A stretch of 20,854 nt of DNA from assembly GCA_021769025.1 (NCBI GenBank), contig JAETTS010000006.1:1-20854 (forward strand), written 5' to 3'. Made by a program: the position numbers and the translations under genes. Below are positions 7,005 to 17,000 of the stretch, one piece after another. This DNA is from Enterocloster bolteae. Its GTDB lineage: Bacteria > Bacillota_A > Clostridia > Lachnospirales > Lachnospiraceae. Below the pieces are notes generated by a model. The model was not told where the DNA came from. It searched no databases and saw only the letters and a program-made list of their open reading frames with translations. Within the stretch, counting starts at the first letter, position 1; each line of letters opens with the position of its first letter.

Positions 7005-8411
7005 ATGAAGAAGGAAATCAGGGGATTTTTAGGGGATATTGAGGAACGGAATGTGAATCTTCACAGTTTTCTTTTGATGGAGAAGGGGGAAATACAGGGG
7101 GAATGGTATCAGAGGCCCTATAATTCTCAGGTGCTCCATCGGATGTATTCGGTGACGAAAAGCCTGGTTTCCATAGCCATAGGGATGCTGGAGGAGGAGG
7201 GAAAACTGGGGCTTTCTGACCGAATCTGCCGGTATTTTCCGGAGTATCTGCCTCCGGCCCCGGTTCATCCCTGGCTTTGGGATACCCGGATTGAGGATTT
7301 GCTTACTATGAGAACCTGTCACAGCAGAGCTGCATACAAACAGATGGAGACCAAGGGTTGGACAGCCTCTTTTTTCCAGGCGGAGCCGGACCATTGCCCG
7401 GGAACCGTATTTTCCTATGACACGTCTGCCAGCGTGGTCCTTGCGGCGCTGGCGGAGCGGTTAAGCGGCAGGGAGCTGCTTTCGTATCTTCGGGAAAGGG
7501 CGTTTGGGGAAATCGGTATGTCGGATTTGGCGTATATTCTGAAAACACCGGACGGGGTGTCTGACGGAGGCTCGGGCCTGATGTGCACCACAGGGGATTT
7601 GGCGAGAATAGGGGATTTGTGCTGCCATTTCGGCAGGTTTCAGGGGAGGCAGCTTCTGCCGGAGGCTTATATGAGGAAAGCGGTTATGAGGCAGACGGGG
7701 ACGGTTCTTCAGCCTGCGGCGGATGAACGGCAGGGATATGGATATCAATTCTGGCTTACAAGGCATGATGGGTTTGCCATGTATGGAATGGGGGGACAGC
7801 TGGTTCTTTGTTTTCCTGAAAAGGAGCTTACCTTTGTCACAACAGGTTATACTGTGGGAGATATGGCCGGGGTTCAGGGGATTTATGACGCTTTTTATAA
7901 AAATATGTATCCTGGAGGAGGCATGGAGGTGGAGGGAGATTTCTGCCAGGCGGATGATTTGTCGAATGGGATTTTCGGACAAAGGGAAGGAAAGGTGGAT
8001 ATCAGATGCCAGGAGAATGCTGCTGGGTGGAAATGGGCACATATTGTCTGGCAGGGGGAACAGGGATGTCTGGAGTATGAGAATCGAAGGGGAAGCTGGA
8101 AGATTCCTTTTGGGCCTTCAGGAGGGACAGGGGAAGATTCCTTATTTTTTATGGAGGATGATTTAAAATTTCCTTCCTGGGCGGTGGTATCCGGAAGGAA
8201 GAATGGTTTTGTTCTGCGGGCGGAGCAGATGGGGGAGGAACCAGGGGGATTGTGGATAGAGGCAGGAATACGGGGGCAGGAGATTACGATGCATATGAAA
8301 TACAGCGGAAATCCAGGATTTTGTGATTACAATGGGTTTGTCAATGGATTTTTAGGCAATGAATTTGATGGGGTTTGTGAAAAGGCAGAAGGAACAGAGA
8401 GAAGGAGCTGA
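7005..8411 (+). CDS. Beta-lactamase-fold serine hydrolase (class C / esterase-like)
   Basis: A 468-residue protein of the serine beta-lactamase/penicillin-binding-protein-like family, which also includes esterases and peptidases. The S-x-x-K nucleophile motif is at residues 49-52 (SVTK in MYSVTKSLVSIAIG). The second motif tyrosine is probably Y138 in FSYDTSASVV, where the usual Tyr-x-Asn is Tyr-Asp-Thr. A late GMGGQL segment corresponds to the third active-site strand region. Residues from about 300 to 468 form an additional C-terminal domain with no recognised motif. No signal peptide or membrane helix is visible, so it should be cytoplasmic. It lies between a galacturonase and an acetylesterase with gaps of 11 and 5 bases, so an ester-removing role on pectin fragments is plausible, but this is inferred from context. 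Confidence 0.88.
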   Translation: MKKEIRGFLGDIEERNVNLHSFLLMEKGEIQGEWYQRPYNSQVLHRMYSVTKSLVSIAIGMLEEEGKLGLSDRICRYFPEYLPPAPVHPWLWDTRIEDLLTMRTCHSRAAYKQMETKGWTASFFQAEPDHCPGTVFSYDTSASVVLAALAERLSGRELLSYLRERAFGEIGMSDLAYILKTPDGVSDGGSGLMCTTGDLARIGDLCCHFGRFQGRQLLPEAYMRKAVMRQTGTVLQPAADERQGYGYQFWLTRHDGFAMYGMGGQLVLCFPEKELTFVTTGYTVGDMAGVQGIYDAFYKNMYPGGGMEVEGDFCQADDLSNGIFGQREGKVDIRCQENAAGWKWAHIVWQGEQGCLEYENRRGSWKIPFGPSGGTGEDSLFFMEDDLKFPSWAVVSGRKNGFVLRAEQMGEEPGGLWIEAGIRGQEITMHMKYSGNPGFCDYNGFVNGFLGNEFDGVCEKAEGTERRS

Positions 8412-8416
8412 GGAAG

Positions 8417-9139
8417 ATGAAAATGGTACGGATATTCTGGGCAGGGGATTCTACAGTGAAATATAATCGGATGGATACTTACCCACAGACAGGAATCGGA
8501 CAGGTGCTGGGATTATATCTGAAACCGGAGGTGCAGGTTTTTGACATGGCGGAAAACGGCAGAAGTACAAAAAGCTTTATGGATGAGGGGAGGCTGGCAG
8601 CTATTGAGAGGGAACTGAAGCCTGGGGATTTCTTTTTTATCCAGTTTGGGCATAATGATGAAAAGAAAGAAGACCCTCTCAGGTATACGGAAGCTTTCGG
8701 AAGCTTTCAGGAGAACCTTCGGACTTATATCCAGGCGGCAAGGAACCGGGGAACCTGGCCGGTTTTGATTTCTCCCATTGAACGGAGACGATTTGATGAG
8801 CAAGGAAATTTTCAGACCGGGACTCATGGACAATATCCAGAGGCCATGGGCCAGGTGGCACAGGAGGAACAAGTTCCCTTTATTGATATGACAGAGAAGA
8901 CCAGACGGTTTTTAGCCAGGGAGGGGAAAGAAAAAACGGTGTGCCTTTTTATGCATATAAAGCCGGGAGAATTTCCGGGAACACGGTATGAACAGGGGCT
9001 GGCGGATGATACCCATCTGCGCTATGAAGGAGCTGTGAAAATGGCAGGACTTGTGGCGGAAGGGCTTTGGGAGTTGGGGGGAAGGTATCGGGAACTGGTT
9101 TTGGAGGAAGGAGTTTTGTGTTTTGGTGGAAAAACCTGA
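8417..9139 (+). CDS. SGNH-family rhamnogalacturonan acetylesterase-like protein (CE12 type)
   Basis: A 240-residue GDSL/SGNH hydrolase that should remove acetyl groups from rhamnogalacturonan-type oligosaccharides. Block I is AGDST with catalytic Ser12; block II is ENGRSTKSF with Gly48; block III is QFGHNDEKK with Asn80; block V is DDTH with the Asp197/His200 pair. The FGHND and GRSTKSF wording is typical of the CE12/YesT group rather than of general lipases. No signal peptide is present, in keeping with the other cytoplasmic enzymes here. It starts five bases after the serine hydrolase stop, with a purine-rich GGAG/GAGGAAG site overlapping the end of that gene. It is the last gene of the pectin island; a change to the branching-enzyme transcription unit follows. 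Confidence 0.92.
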   Translation: MKMVRIFWAGDSTVKYNRMDTYPQTGIGQVLGLYLKPEVQVFDMAENGRSTKSFMDEGRLAAIERELKPGDFFFIQFGHNDEKKEDPLRYTEAFGSFQENLRTYIQAARNRGTWPVLISPIERRRFDEQGNFQTGTHGQYPEAMGQVAQEEQVPFIDMTEKTRRFLAREGKEKTVCLFMHIKPGEFPGTRYEQGLADDTHLRYEGAVKMAGLVAEGLWELGGRYRELVLEEGVLCFGGKT

Positions 9140-9195
9140 ATTATGCGTAAGCCAAAAGAAACAGATGCTTTTTGTATGAAAAAACAGATTTTTCA

Positions 9196-9224
9196 TTGCA
9201 ATTTTCTAAATATAATGCTAAACT
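9196..9224 (+). promoter_or_regulatory. Candidate sigma-A promoter for the branching enzyme gene
   Basis: TTGCAA (9196-9201), a 17-base spacer, then TAAACT (9219-9224) gives a plausible -35/-10 pair about 35 bases before the ATG at 9260. A TATAAT at 9211-9216 is an alternative -10 but has only a weak -35 at usual spacing. The ribosome site is AAGGGGG just before the start. An A/T-rich hairpin (TGAAAAA...TTTTTCA near 9177-9195) overlaps the region and may be a weak end to the pectin transcript. Confidence 0.5.
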
Positions 9225-9259
9225 ATCCTTAAAGATTATGATAATAAGGGGGCATTTTC

Positions 9260-11632
9260 ATGGACAAAAAACTATATGACATGATGGATTGGGCGGGAAT
9301 TGAGGAGTTGGTGTATTCGGAATCAAGCAATCCCCATCGGATGCTGGGGGCCCATGTGACAGAAGACGGTCTTATGATTCAGGCATTTATTCCCACAGCC
9401 GCCTCTGTTTCGGTAAAGTTAAAGCCCTCTGGGAAAGTTTATGAGATGGAAAGGGAAGACGAGGCAGGCTTTTTTGCTGTATTGATTCCCAGGAAAAGGA
9501 TAGCAGAGTATACATTGGTGGTAACCTATGATAATGGCACGGTTCAGGAGAGGGAGGATCCTTATGCCTTCGCTCCGCAGATAGACGAGCAGGAACTTAA
9601 GAAGTTTGAGGCAGGGATCTGTTATGATATCTATGAGAGATTAGGTGCCCATGTGAAAGAGGTTCAGGGAGTAAAGGGCGTTTATTTTGCGGTGTGGGCT
9701 CCTTGTGCCATGCGTGTCAGTGTGGTGGGTGATTTCAATATGTGGGATGGCCGCCGCCATCAGATGAGAAAATTGGGGGATTATGGAGTCTTTGAACTGT
9801 TCATTCCTGGCCTGGATGTGGGATGTGTATATAAATACGAAGTAAAGGCACCAAATGGAGATGCTATGTTAAAAGCGGATCCTTATGGAACCTATGCTGA
9901 ATTAAGGCCGGATAATGCTTCCATTGTATGGAATGTAGATGGATATCCCTGGAAAGATCAGGAATGGATGGAGAATCGTAAGAAGGACTATGGCAAGGAT
10001 AAGCCAATGTCAGTCTATGAGGTTCATCTAGGGTCCTGGATTCGAAAACCAATTGAAGTGGATTCGGACGGAGAAGAGATTACTGGCAGCGAGTTTTACA
10101 ATTACAGAGAACTGGCGGAGAAACTGGCGGAGTATGTAAAGGAGATGGAGAATACCCATATCGAGCTTCTTCCGGTTATGGAACATCCACTGGATGCCTC
10201 CTGGTGATATCAGGTGACAGGATATTAAGCACCCACCATCCGATATGGAACTCCAGAGGATTTTCAATATTTTATGAATTACATGCATGAAAAAGGCATC
10301 GGCGTGATTCTTGACTGGGTGCCAGCTCATTTTCCAAGAGATTTGGTGGGACTTGCATGTTTTGACGGAACCCACGTATATGAACACGCAGATCCCAGGC
10401 AGGGCTCCCATCCTCATTGGGGAACCCTGATTTATAACTATGGAAGGCCTCAGGTGTCTAATTTCCTCATCGCCAACTGCCTTTACTGGGTGGATAAATT
10501 CCATGCGGATGGGATTCGTATGGATGCAGTAGCTTCCATGTTGTATCTGGATTATGGGAAGAATGGAGGAGAGTGGATTCCCAATATTTACGGCGGCCAT
10601 GAGAATCTGGAAGCGGTAGAGTTTTTGAAACATCTGAATTCTGTTTTTAAGAAGAAGGCGGACGGAGCACTTTTGATTGCAGAAGAATCTACGGCATGGC
10701 CGCAGATTACTGGGGACTTGAAGGACGGGGGACTGGGATTTGATTATAAATGGAACATGGGATGGATGAACGATTTTATCGGATACATGAAGTACGATCC
10801 TTATTTCCGGTGTCATCATTATGGGGAACTGACCTTTAGTATGCTGTATGCATACAGCGAGGATTTTGTTCTTGTATTCTCTCATGATGAGGTGGTTCAT
10901 GGCAAGGCTTCCATGGCCGGGAAGATGCCGGGAGAGACCCAGGAAACCAAATTCTCCAACCTTCGGGCAGCCTACGGCTATATGATGACCCATCCGGGCA
11001 AGAAACTGTTGTTCATGGGCCAGGAGATGGGCCAGATGTCCGAATGGAACGAAAATGAAAGTCTGCCATGGAATCTTCTGGAATATGATATTCACAGGCA
11101 GATGAAGGAATATGTAAAGGCACTGAACCATCTGTACCGTACCCATCCGGCACTGTATGAGCAGGATTTCCATCCCGATGGATTCCAGTGGATCAACTGT
11201 TCAAGCAGCCAGGAAAACATCGTGGTATTTTTAAGAAAGACAAAGAAACCGGAGGAGACTCTTCTGATAACCTGCAACTTTGCTCCGGTTACTCACAAGC
11301 AGTATCAGGTAGGTGTGCCGTTCCATGGAAAGTATAAGGAGATCTTTAACAGTGAAGACGCATCATTCGGCGGCAGCGGTATTGGAAACCCAAGAGTAAA
11401 GACTTCTAAGAGGGCAGAGTGTGATGAGAGGGACTTTTCCATTATCATTGACCTGGCACCTTTGGGTGTGCAGATATTTACCTGTACCCCTGTAAAGGAA
11501 GAGCCAGTACAGGAAAAGGAAAGTAAGGGGAAGAAGCCGATAAAGACAAAAGCAGTTAAAAAAGAAACAACCGTGAATACAGGAGAAAAAAGCCGAGAAA
11601 GGACAGGGCAAAGGAATAGAAGTTTAAAGTAA
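9260..11632 (+). pseudogene. glgB: 1,4-alpha-glucan branching enzyme, interrupted by two in-frame stop codons
   Basis: GlgB makes alpha-1,6 branches in glycogen. The N-terminal half (codons 1-315) contains the carbohydrate-binding/N1 region and CBM48-like domain (YFAVWAPCAMRVSVVGDFNMWD) and enters the GH13 barrel (HIELLPVMEHPLDASW). A TGA at 10205-10207 and a TAA at 10226-10228 then interrupt the frame. The same frame continues with RYGTPEDFQYFMNYMHEKG, the nucleophile region DGIRMDAVASMLY (Asp about codon 422), the acid LLIAEEST (Glu about 475) and FSHDEVVHG. No frameshift is present. Relative to the family, TGA stands for Gly, TAA for Tyr and ATC (10238-10240) for Ser. The end carries a Lys/Glu-rich tail. 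This looks like recent inactivation or a local sequence error. A restart at ATG 10274 would lack the N-terminal domains and has no visible ribosome site. Confidence 0.9.
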
Positions 11633-11668
11633 GAATAAGAAAGAAAAGGAAGAGGTTGTGTAGATAGG

Positions 11669-12571
11669 ATGGTATTGTGGAGTGAAACCCAAGTAACCGG
11701 GGAGACATTGGAACTGGCCCAGGAGGTATATCAGGATTTCGAGCAGCTTCGGCCAAACGTAGTTCTGGACACCTTAAAAAGCTGGATACCAGGACTTACG
11801 AGACTGGGATATCGGATTTTGATGGCAGCGCTGATTCTGATTATCGGCTTTCGGATTGCCAAGATTGTACAGAAGATGATTGCAAGAAGCTTCAAGCGGA
11901 TGGAGATGGAGGTTTCCCTCAGTAAGTTCCTGCTGTCTATGGTGTATGCAATGGTCTGCGGACTTTCCATCTTCATAGCAGCAGATAAGCTGGGGGTCAG
12001 TTCGGCTTCCATCATCGCTCTTTTGGGTTCTGCTGGTTTAGCGATCAGCTTGTCCATGCAGAACATGTTGGGGAACTTTGCCGGAGGGGTGATCATCTTG
12101 CTGATGAAACCGTTTAAGATAGGCGATTATATCCTATGTGGCCAGGAAGAAGGAACGGTATCAGCTATTGGCCTGGTCTACACCACCTTAAACACCATGG
12201 ACAATAAACAGGTGGTTGTCCCCAACGGAACACTGTCCAATACCAGCCTGACCAATGTGACAGCTCAGGCAAAGAGGAGACTGGAGCTAAAGATTGGTAT
12301 CAGTTATCAATCCGATTTAAAGAAGGCCAAGGAGATCTTATATGGATTGTTTGAAAACCATCCCTTGATCATAAAAGACCAGGATCTGATTGTTTTTGTG
12401 GATCAGCTGGGAGAAAGTTCTGTTATAATCGGAGCCAGAGGCTGGGTAGAGACAGGGAGTTACTGGAATGTAAAATGGGAATTGACTGAGGCAGTGAAAA
12501 CAGCCTTTGACGATGCAGGGATTGAGATTCCGCATAGACAGATGGATGTAACCATCAAATCCAATGGTTGA
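11669..12571 (+). CDS. MscS-type mechanosensitive ion channel
   Basis: A 300-residue small-conductance mechanosensitive channel that releases solutes on osmotic downshock; a normal length for MscS. A short N-terminal segment is followed by helices at about 47-68 (YRILMAALILIIGFRIAKIV), about 88-108 (LLSMVYAMVCGLSIFIAA) and the pore helix region with the signature GLAISLSMQNMLGNFAGG, then LMKPFKIGDYI entering the cytoplasmic beta domain (TVSAIGLVYTTLNTMDNKQV, VPNGTLSN). It begins 36 bases after the branching enzyme frame and has only a moderately placed AAGGAAGAGG site (about 11646-11655), so the start could shift slightly. It is probably co-transcribed with the branching enzyme unit and ends at an intrinsic terminator. 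Confidence 0.94.
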   Translation: MVLWSETQVTGETLELAQEVYQDFEQLRPNVVLDTLKSWIPGLTRLGYRILMAALILIIGFRIAKIVQKMIARSFKRMEMEVSLSKFLLSMVYAMVCGLSIFIAADKLGVSSASIIALLGSAGLAISLSMQNMLGNFAGGVIILLMKPFKIGDYILCGQEEGTVSAIGLVYTTLNTMDNKQVVVPNGTLSNTSLTNVTAQAKRRLELKIGISYQSDLKKAKEILYGLFENHPLIIKDQDLIVFVDQLGESSVIIGARGWVETGSYWNVKWELTEAVKTAFDDAGIEIPHRQMDVTIKSNG

Positions 12572-12580
12572 AAGAAAACG

Positions 12581-12620
12581 TTCAGGGAGCCAGGAGTATC
12601 TTTGACTTCCTGAATTTTTT
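12581..12620 (+). terminator. Intrinsic terminator after the MscS gene
   Basis: TTCAGGGAG (12581-12589) pairs with CTTCCTGAA (12606-12614), one G-U pair included, across a 16-base loop and is followed by six T. It starts 10 bases after the stop and separates the channel unit from the surface operon promoter. Confidence 0.75.
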
Positions 12621-12632
12621 ATATTTTATCTC

Positions 12633-12661
12633 TTGACGGATCCCATGGGAAACCGTATACT
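12633..12661 (+). promoter_or_regulatory. Strong sigma-A-type promoter of the surface-protein operon
   Basis: TTGACG (12633-12638), exactly 17 bases, then TATACT (12656-12661): each hexamer differs from consensus at one position. Transcription would start near 12668, giving a leader of about 170 nt before the TTG start at 12842. Confidence 0.8.
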
Positions 12662-12667
12662 AATAGT

Positions 12668-12841
12668 GTGTTCGGCAGATTATCCTGATTTGCCGGTTAT
12701 TCGGAATTTCTGTATTCCTGAGTGATGATTCATCACAGTATCAAGCATGAACAAGAACAGCAGTAGGATTGAGGTGATGCCTTTGGACGCAGGCAAATAG
12801 TTTTTGCATTTCTACAAAGCGACATGGAGGACTAGAAAAAT
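12668..12841 (+). promoter_or_regulatory. Structured ~170-nt leader of the surface operon, with a perfect 15-base palindrome
   Basis: The leader holds several small stems: CGGCA...TGCCG near 12675-12700, a GGAAT/ATTCC stem near 12704-12721, and GCCT...AGGC near 12780-12795. A perfect odd palindrome, GTGATGA T TCATCAC, lies at 12722-12736; a one-base centre cannot form an RNA loop well, so a dimeric protein operator is more likely. The ribosome site GGAGG is at 12826-12830. No known riboswitch consensus was recognised. Confidence 0.45.
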
Positions 12842-13996
12842 TTGAAAAAAAGAAAAAACAGGAGACCTTGGAAGGTTGTGGTCTTGACAGCGCAGATGCT
12901 TTGGCATATCTGCTTTCTTTCCTATGGCGCTATGGGTGAGCCAGTGTCTAACCGTCTGGAAAATGACAGGCAGATTTTGTCGGAAGCCGGACAATGTCTG
13001 CGAGAGGGAAAGAGGGAAGGAGAATTCTATGTAACCGGGAGAAATTACATGCCGGAAGGGACTGTGCTGGAAAGCTTCTACGGAGATTCCCTGGAATACT
13101 CCAATACCTTAGAAGAGATGGAAGATACAGGCGGTGCTACCCATTACAAGATGCGCTTTGCCGTGAAATGGAAATTAGACAAGGAAGAAGAGCAGGATCA
13201 TCCGAAAGAAGAAGGAGAGGAGAAACAGTATTGGAGCCTGGGAGATACGGTGATCAGGGAGATCGGTGGACAGAGATATTGCTTTCGCTGTATCGACCAG
13301 AATTATAAGACCCGTAGCACATCTGGCCAGACGGCTGCCCTTTTTTTGTGTGATGCCGTGATACCAGCAGACTGGGGCTCTTCCTATGAGTACGGCAAAC
13401 AAGATGACGGAAGCTATGGGTATACCTTCCGCCCTGGCCCCATTGTGTATTTTGGCGATTCCAATGACTATAAGTATTCAAAGATTCGCCAGTGGCTGAA
13501 ATCCCAGGAGGAAGGCGTAGGAGGAGCCTTGTGGGTCCATATCGGAGTGGAGCAAAGCTATACAGGGCAGACAGAGACAGGCGGCTATAGCCAGCTTCAG
13601 GAGAAAAATCTTCACAGTTATCATATAGGAAGCCAACAGATGACAGACAGACTGTTTATCTTGTCTGTGGAGGAGGCGTTGAGATACAAGGAATATCTCT
13701 GGAATTTTGGAGGAATGCCCGAAAGCGGGAGAAAGGAAAATCCGGAGAGCCAGACAGGGGCCTTCTCGAAAGGCTATTGGCTTAGAAGCCCGGAGGGAGA
13801 AGGAGATGCATCCCTTGGGAGTAAGGTATACATTGTGGATTTGACAGACGGAACCATACGCCCAGAGAAGAGCAGGCCCAACGAAGAAACAGACGACAGC
13901 GAGGAAGAACATTTGCTGTCCCGGCAAAAAGAAGAGTGGATGATAACCAGTTCCATCGGGGTTCGGCCTGCATTGGCACTGCCACAGCAAGGATAA
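12842..13996 (+). CDS. Secreted DUF6273-like protein, first gene of the surface operon
   Basis: A 384-residue protein of unknown function. The start is a TTG at 12842 with GGAGG 11 bases upstream; it gives a very basic N-terminus (MKKRKNRRPWK) and a hydrophobic segment to about residue 31, a signal peptide or anchor. The mature part has an acidic Lys/Glu stretch near 112-128, then a domain beginning YWSLGDTVIREIGGQRYCFR and ending YWLRSPEG...GVRPALAL. This pattern, with a display-like strand order and the closing GVRPAL, is that of DUF6273-type domains found in Clostridia surface proteins; the assignment is by recognition only. The next gene starts 19 bases downstream. A role in the surface complex is inferred from the operon. 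Confidence 0.75.
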   Translation: MKKRKNRRPWKVVVLTAQMLWHICFLSYGAMGEPVSNRLENDRQILSEAGQCLREGKREGEFYVTGRNYMPEGTVLESFYGDSLEYSNTLEEMEDTGGATHYKMRFAVKWKLDKEEEQDHPKEEGEEKQYWSLGDTVIREIGGQRYCFRCIDQNYKTRSTSGQTAALFLCDAVIPADWGSSYEYGKQDDGSYGYTFRPGPIVYFGDSNDYKYSKIRQWLKSQEEGVGGALWVHIGVEQSYTGQTETGGYSQLQEKNLHSYHIGSQQMTDRLFILSVEEALRYKEYLWNFGGMPESGRKENPESQTGAFSKGYWLRSPEGEGDASLGSKVYIVDLTDGTIRPEKSRPNEETDDSEEEHLLSRQKEEWMITSSIGVRPALALPQQG

Positions 13997-14015
13997 AAGA
14001 AAAGGAGCAAAAGAA

Positions 14016-17000
14016 ATGAAAAGAATCAGAATGCAAATGAGAGAATGGAAATGGATTGTATGCGGAGTCATACTGATGCAGTTTATGATACCGTCCCTGG
14101 CCTCGGTGAACGCAGCGCAGGACAGTGGGCGATTGGAGAGGAAGAGCGCTTTTGTACACAGAACACTACTTCCGGAACCGGTGGAAATAGCGACTCCAAG
14201 TAATGTTTCCGGTCAACCGCCAGAGAATCTGGCGGCCTCCATAGCGAAGAGAAGCCAATTTCTAAGGGATCGGCCTCAGTCCGGCGATCTGTGGACAGAT
14301 TGGGCAGGAGAGACACATTTTCCGGGAGATGGGGATGAAGAGGCTCCATACCAGATCAGCACCCTGTCTCAGCTTATGGGTTTGTCCGAGGATGTTGCCA
14401 ATGGAAATTCCTATGAAGGGATGTATATTGAACTGACGCAGGATATCGACCTGGGAGGCCTCTCCATCAACAATGGAAGCTGGAATCCTATTGGCTGGTA
14501 TCAGGATGAGGAGGAGATGAAAGAAGAGGTGGTCCATGGATTTAAAGGAAATTTTGACGGAAGAGGTAATACCATACGAGGCCTGAAAATTGTGGATACA
14601 TCCAGGGAACTGAGGAATGTCGGCTTGTTCGGAAGCATTCAGGGTGGATGTGTGAAGCATTTAACCATCGAGGCAGATGATATCTGCGGGGCAGACAGGA
14701 TAGCAGTTTTATCCGGAAGCATCAGCGGAGATGCGGTTATCTTAGATGTCACTGTATCAGGGTATCTTCACGGGGAAAGCAGTCAGAAAAACAGTGGAAA
14801 TGCCGGGGGAATTGCCGGCTATACCGATGGAGGAAGAAGCCGGGTGACAGTGGAGAACTGCACGGCAGACGGGATTGTGATCAATTCTCAATCAGCGGAT
14901 GGTTGCGTGGGAGGCATCACAGGAGAGACCCATAAGACGGATTTGGTGGACAATCAGGTATACACCCAGGACGGCACATCGGATCGCATTCAGGGGAAAG
15001 GATATGTGGGAGGCATTGCCGGCAACATGGATGGGACCAACATCTACAATTCCTATGTAGACGGAACCATAGGAGGAAACAAAACCAAAGCAGTGGGAGG
15101 CATTGTAGGAAAATATGAGAGCGGAAACCTGGTTTTAGCCCGATTTGCCGGAGATATTTCAAGAACCAATAACGGAGCCGCAGCCTGCGAGGGTACGTTT
15201 GTCGGAACCAGGGAAAGCAGAGACACGTTCACTTATGGAACGGAAAAAGGCAATAACCTGTCCTATCTGTTTACCAACACAGCAGGGAAAGCCAAACAGG
15301 TATTCGGATCCAAAATTGACGGAGATAATTCATACACGAAATCAGCACAGATTGGCTACTGGACTGACAACGAGACCCGGTATACCATTTTGTCCGGAAT
15401 CACTGAAGTCAAGGACAAGGAATTGTATTTTTATGAGAAGTTGGAAGAGGGAGTCAGGTCTATTATTACCAGAAAACTGGGCAATGAGTTTACTGCGCAG
15501 GGAGCGGCTAAGGATCTGCGCTTTCGCCTGGATCACTTTGCACCAGGATATCAGGGAGAGCCGGTAACCGGATATCTGCTGTCAGTACCCAGAATCGATG
15601 CGAAAAATGCCAATGGAACGTATGATACGGATGTGGCGCTTTTGACGGCCCTTCCCAATGGCAATCAGTCTTATTATAGAACCATTGATAAAGATCACGG
15701 AGCAGCGGTAGCACCTGGGATTGCAGTGACTGTAGTTACCGCTCCTAAAAATACCAATGAAAACCGATATCAGATGATCGTGGACGAAACGGAAGACGGG
15801 GGAGTCGAACCGCCTACTTACATTGACCAGGACGGGCAGCAGGTTCCAATGAATTATGTGGCGGGAGGAAGCTATAGCTTTCTTATGCCGGACCGGGATA
15901 CCGAGATCAATGTCCGGTATCGGAAGGTAACCACCCGGCTTCTTGTCTCTCCGGAGGATACCCGGCTTTCCGTGATTCACACTCGAAGCGGTGACCGGAA
16001 AAAACCAGACACACAGACAGAAGTGAGAAATGGAGAGGGAACCCTGATCGCCAGATATCTAAATGGGATACCAGATTCGTCTGTGGAGGTACAGCCCATT
16101 GCCATCCATGGAGAGCACAACAGCTACGGAGATACAGCAGACCGTACCATGAAATGGTCGGTGGATGACCCGGATCTGATACAGATGACAGCGACAGCCG
16201 GGTATACCACAGAGGATGCGAGAATTCTTCCAAATCTTTCCGGTTCTTTTATTCAGACAATCTTAAATCGAGAAATTCAGACACAGGCAAACAGCCAGTA
16301 TCAAGAGATCATTCAGCCAACAATCTATGAAAAAGATGGGGTGGTGACAGCCACCACCAATCCGGAGACATCTGTAGACCAATGTCCGGTATACGGAAAC
16401 TGCCGGGTTACGGTTACATTTCAAATTCTGGATCAGACCACCAGAAGAGTGGAGGGATTGAGCCTAAACAAAAGCAATATTGTCTGCACGGTTATCCGGA
16501 AATTAACCGGAGACAGAAAAAATCCAACAGAGGAAATCTTCTGCACAGAACCGGTGATTCTTTCAGCGAAATTGTCTCCTCAGCAGCCATTTTTTAAAAA
16601 TGTTGCCTGGAAGGATGAAGAGAGCCAACAGATCCTTACCTTATTTCCTTCCGGAGAGCATGGGGAAAACCTGTCCGTAGGCATCCGGTATGACGCTGAG
16701 GGGAAGGGGAATCCAGCCTGGATTCAGAATGTAATAAATGAGGATAATCAAAGACGGAAAGAGGACCCCTATGTAAAACTGTCAGGTTCTGCCCAATATG
16801 AGGAAACTATAACAGCTACCTCGGAAGATCAGACCAATGGGATTGTCTCAGGAACCTGCCATGTGACGGTTCGCTTTGTCACATCAGATGAGACCATCAT
16901 CCGTCCGGAAGCAGTCCACATTGATAGAAGGCAGGTTACTTATCCGCTATCTGTTAAAAAAGAAGGAAACAGCCAGTCAAAGACCATGACGGAGACCGGA

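Noticed and set aside
10205..10228. Recoding of TGA (as Gly or selenocysteine) or programmed read-through in glgB
   Set aside because: TGA is the normal stop of several neighbouring genes (5525, 8411, 9139), a TAA follows seven codons later, and no special structure is needed to explain the site; nonsense mutation or sequence error is simpler.
10274..11632. Second glgB half as an independent gene starting at ATG 10274
   Set aside because: It has no ribosome site, begins inside the catalytic barrel, and is in the same frame as the upstream half.
12668..12841. Cyclic di-GMP riboswitch in the surface-operon leader
   Set aside because: GGACGCAGGCAAA looks faintly like part of the class I consensus, but the CACGCACAGGGCAAACC block and receptor elements are absent.
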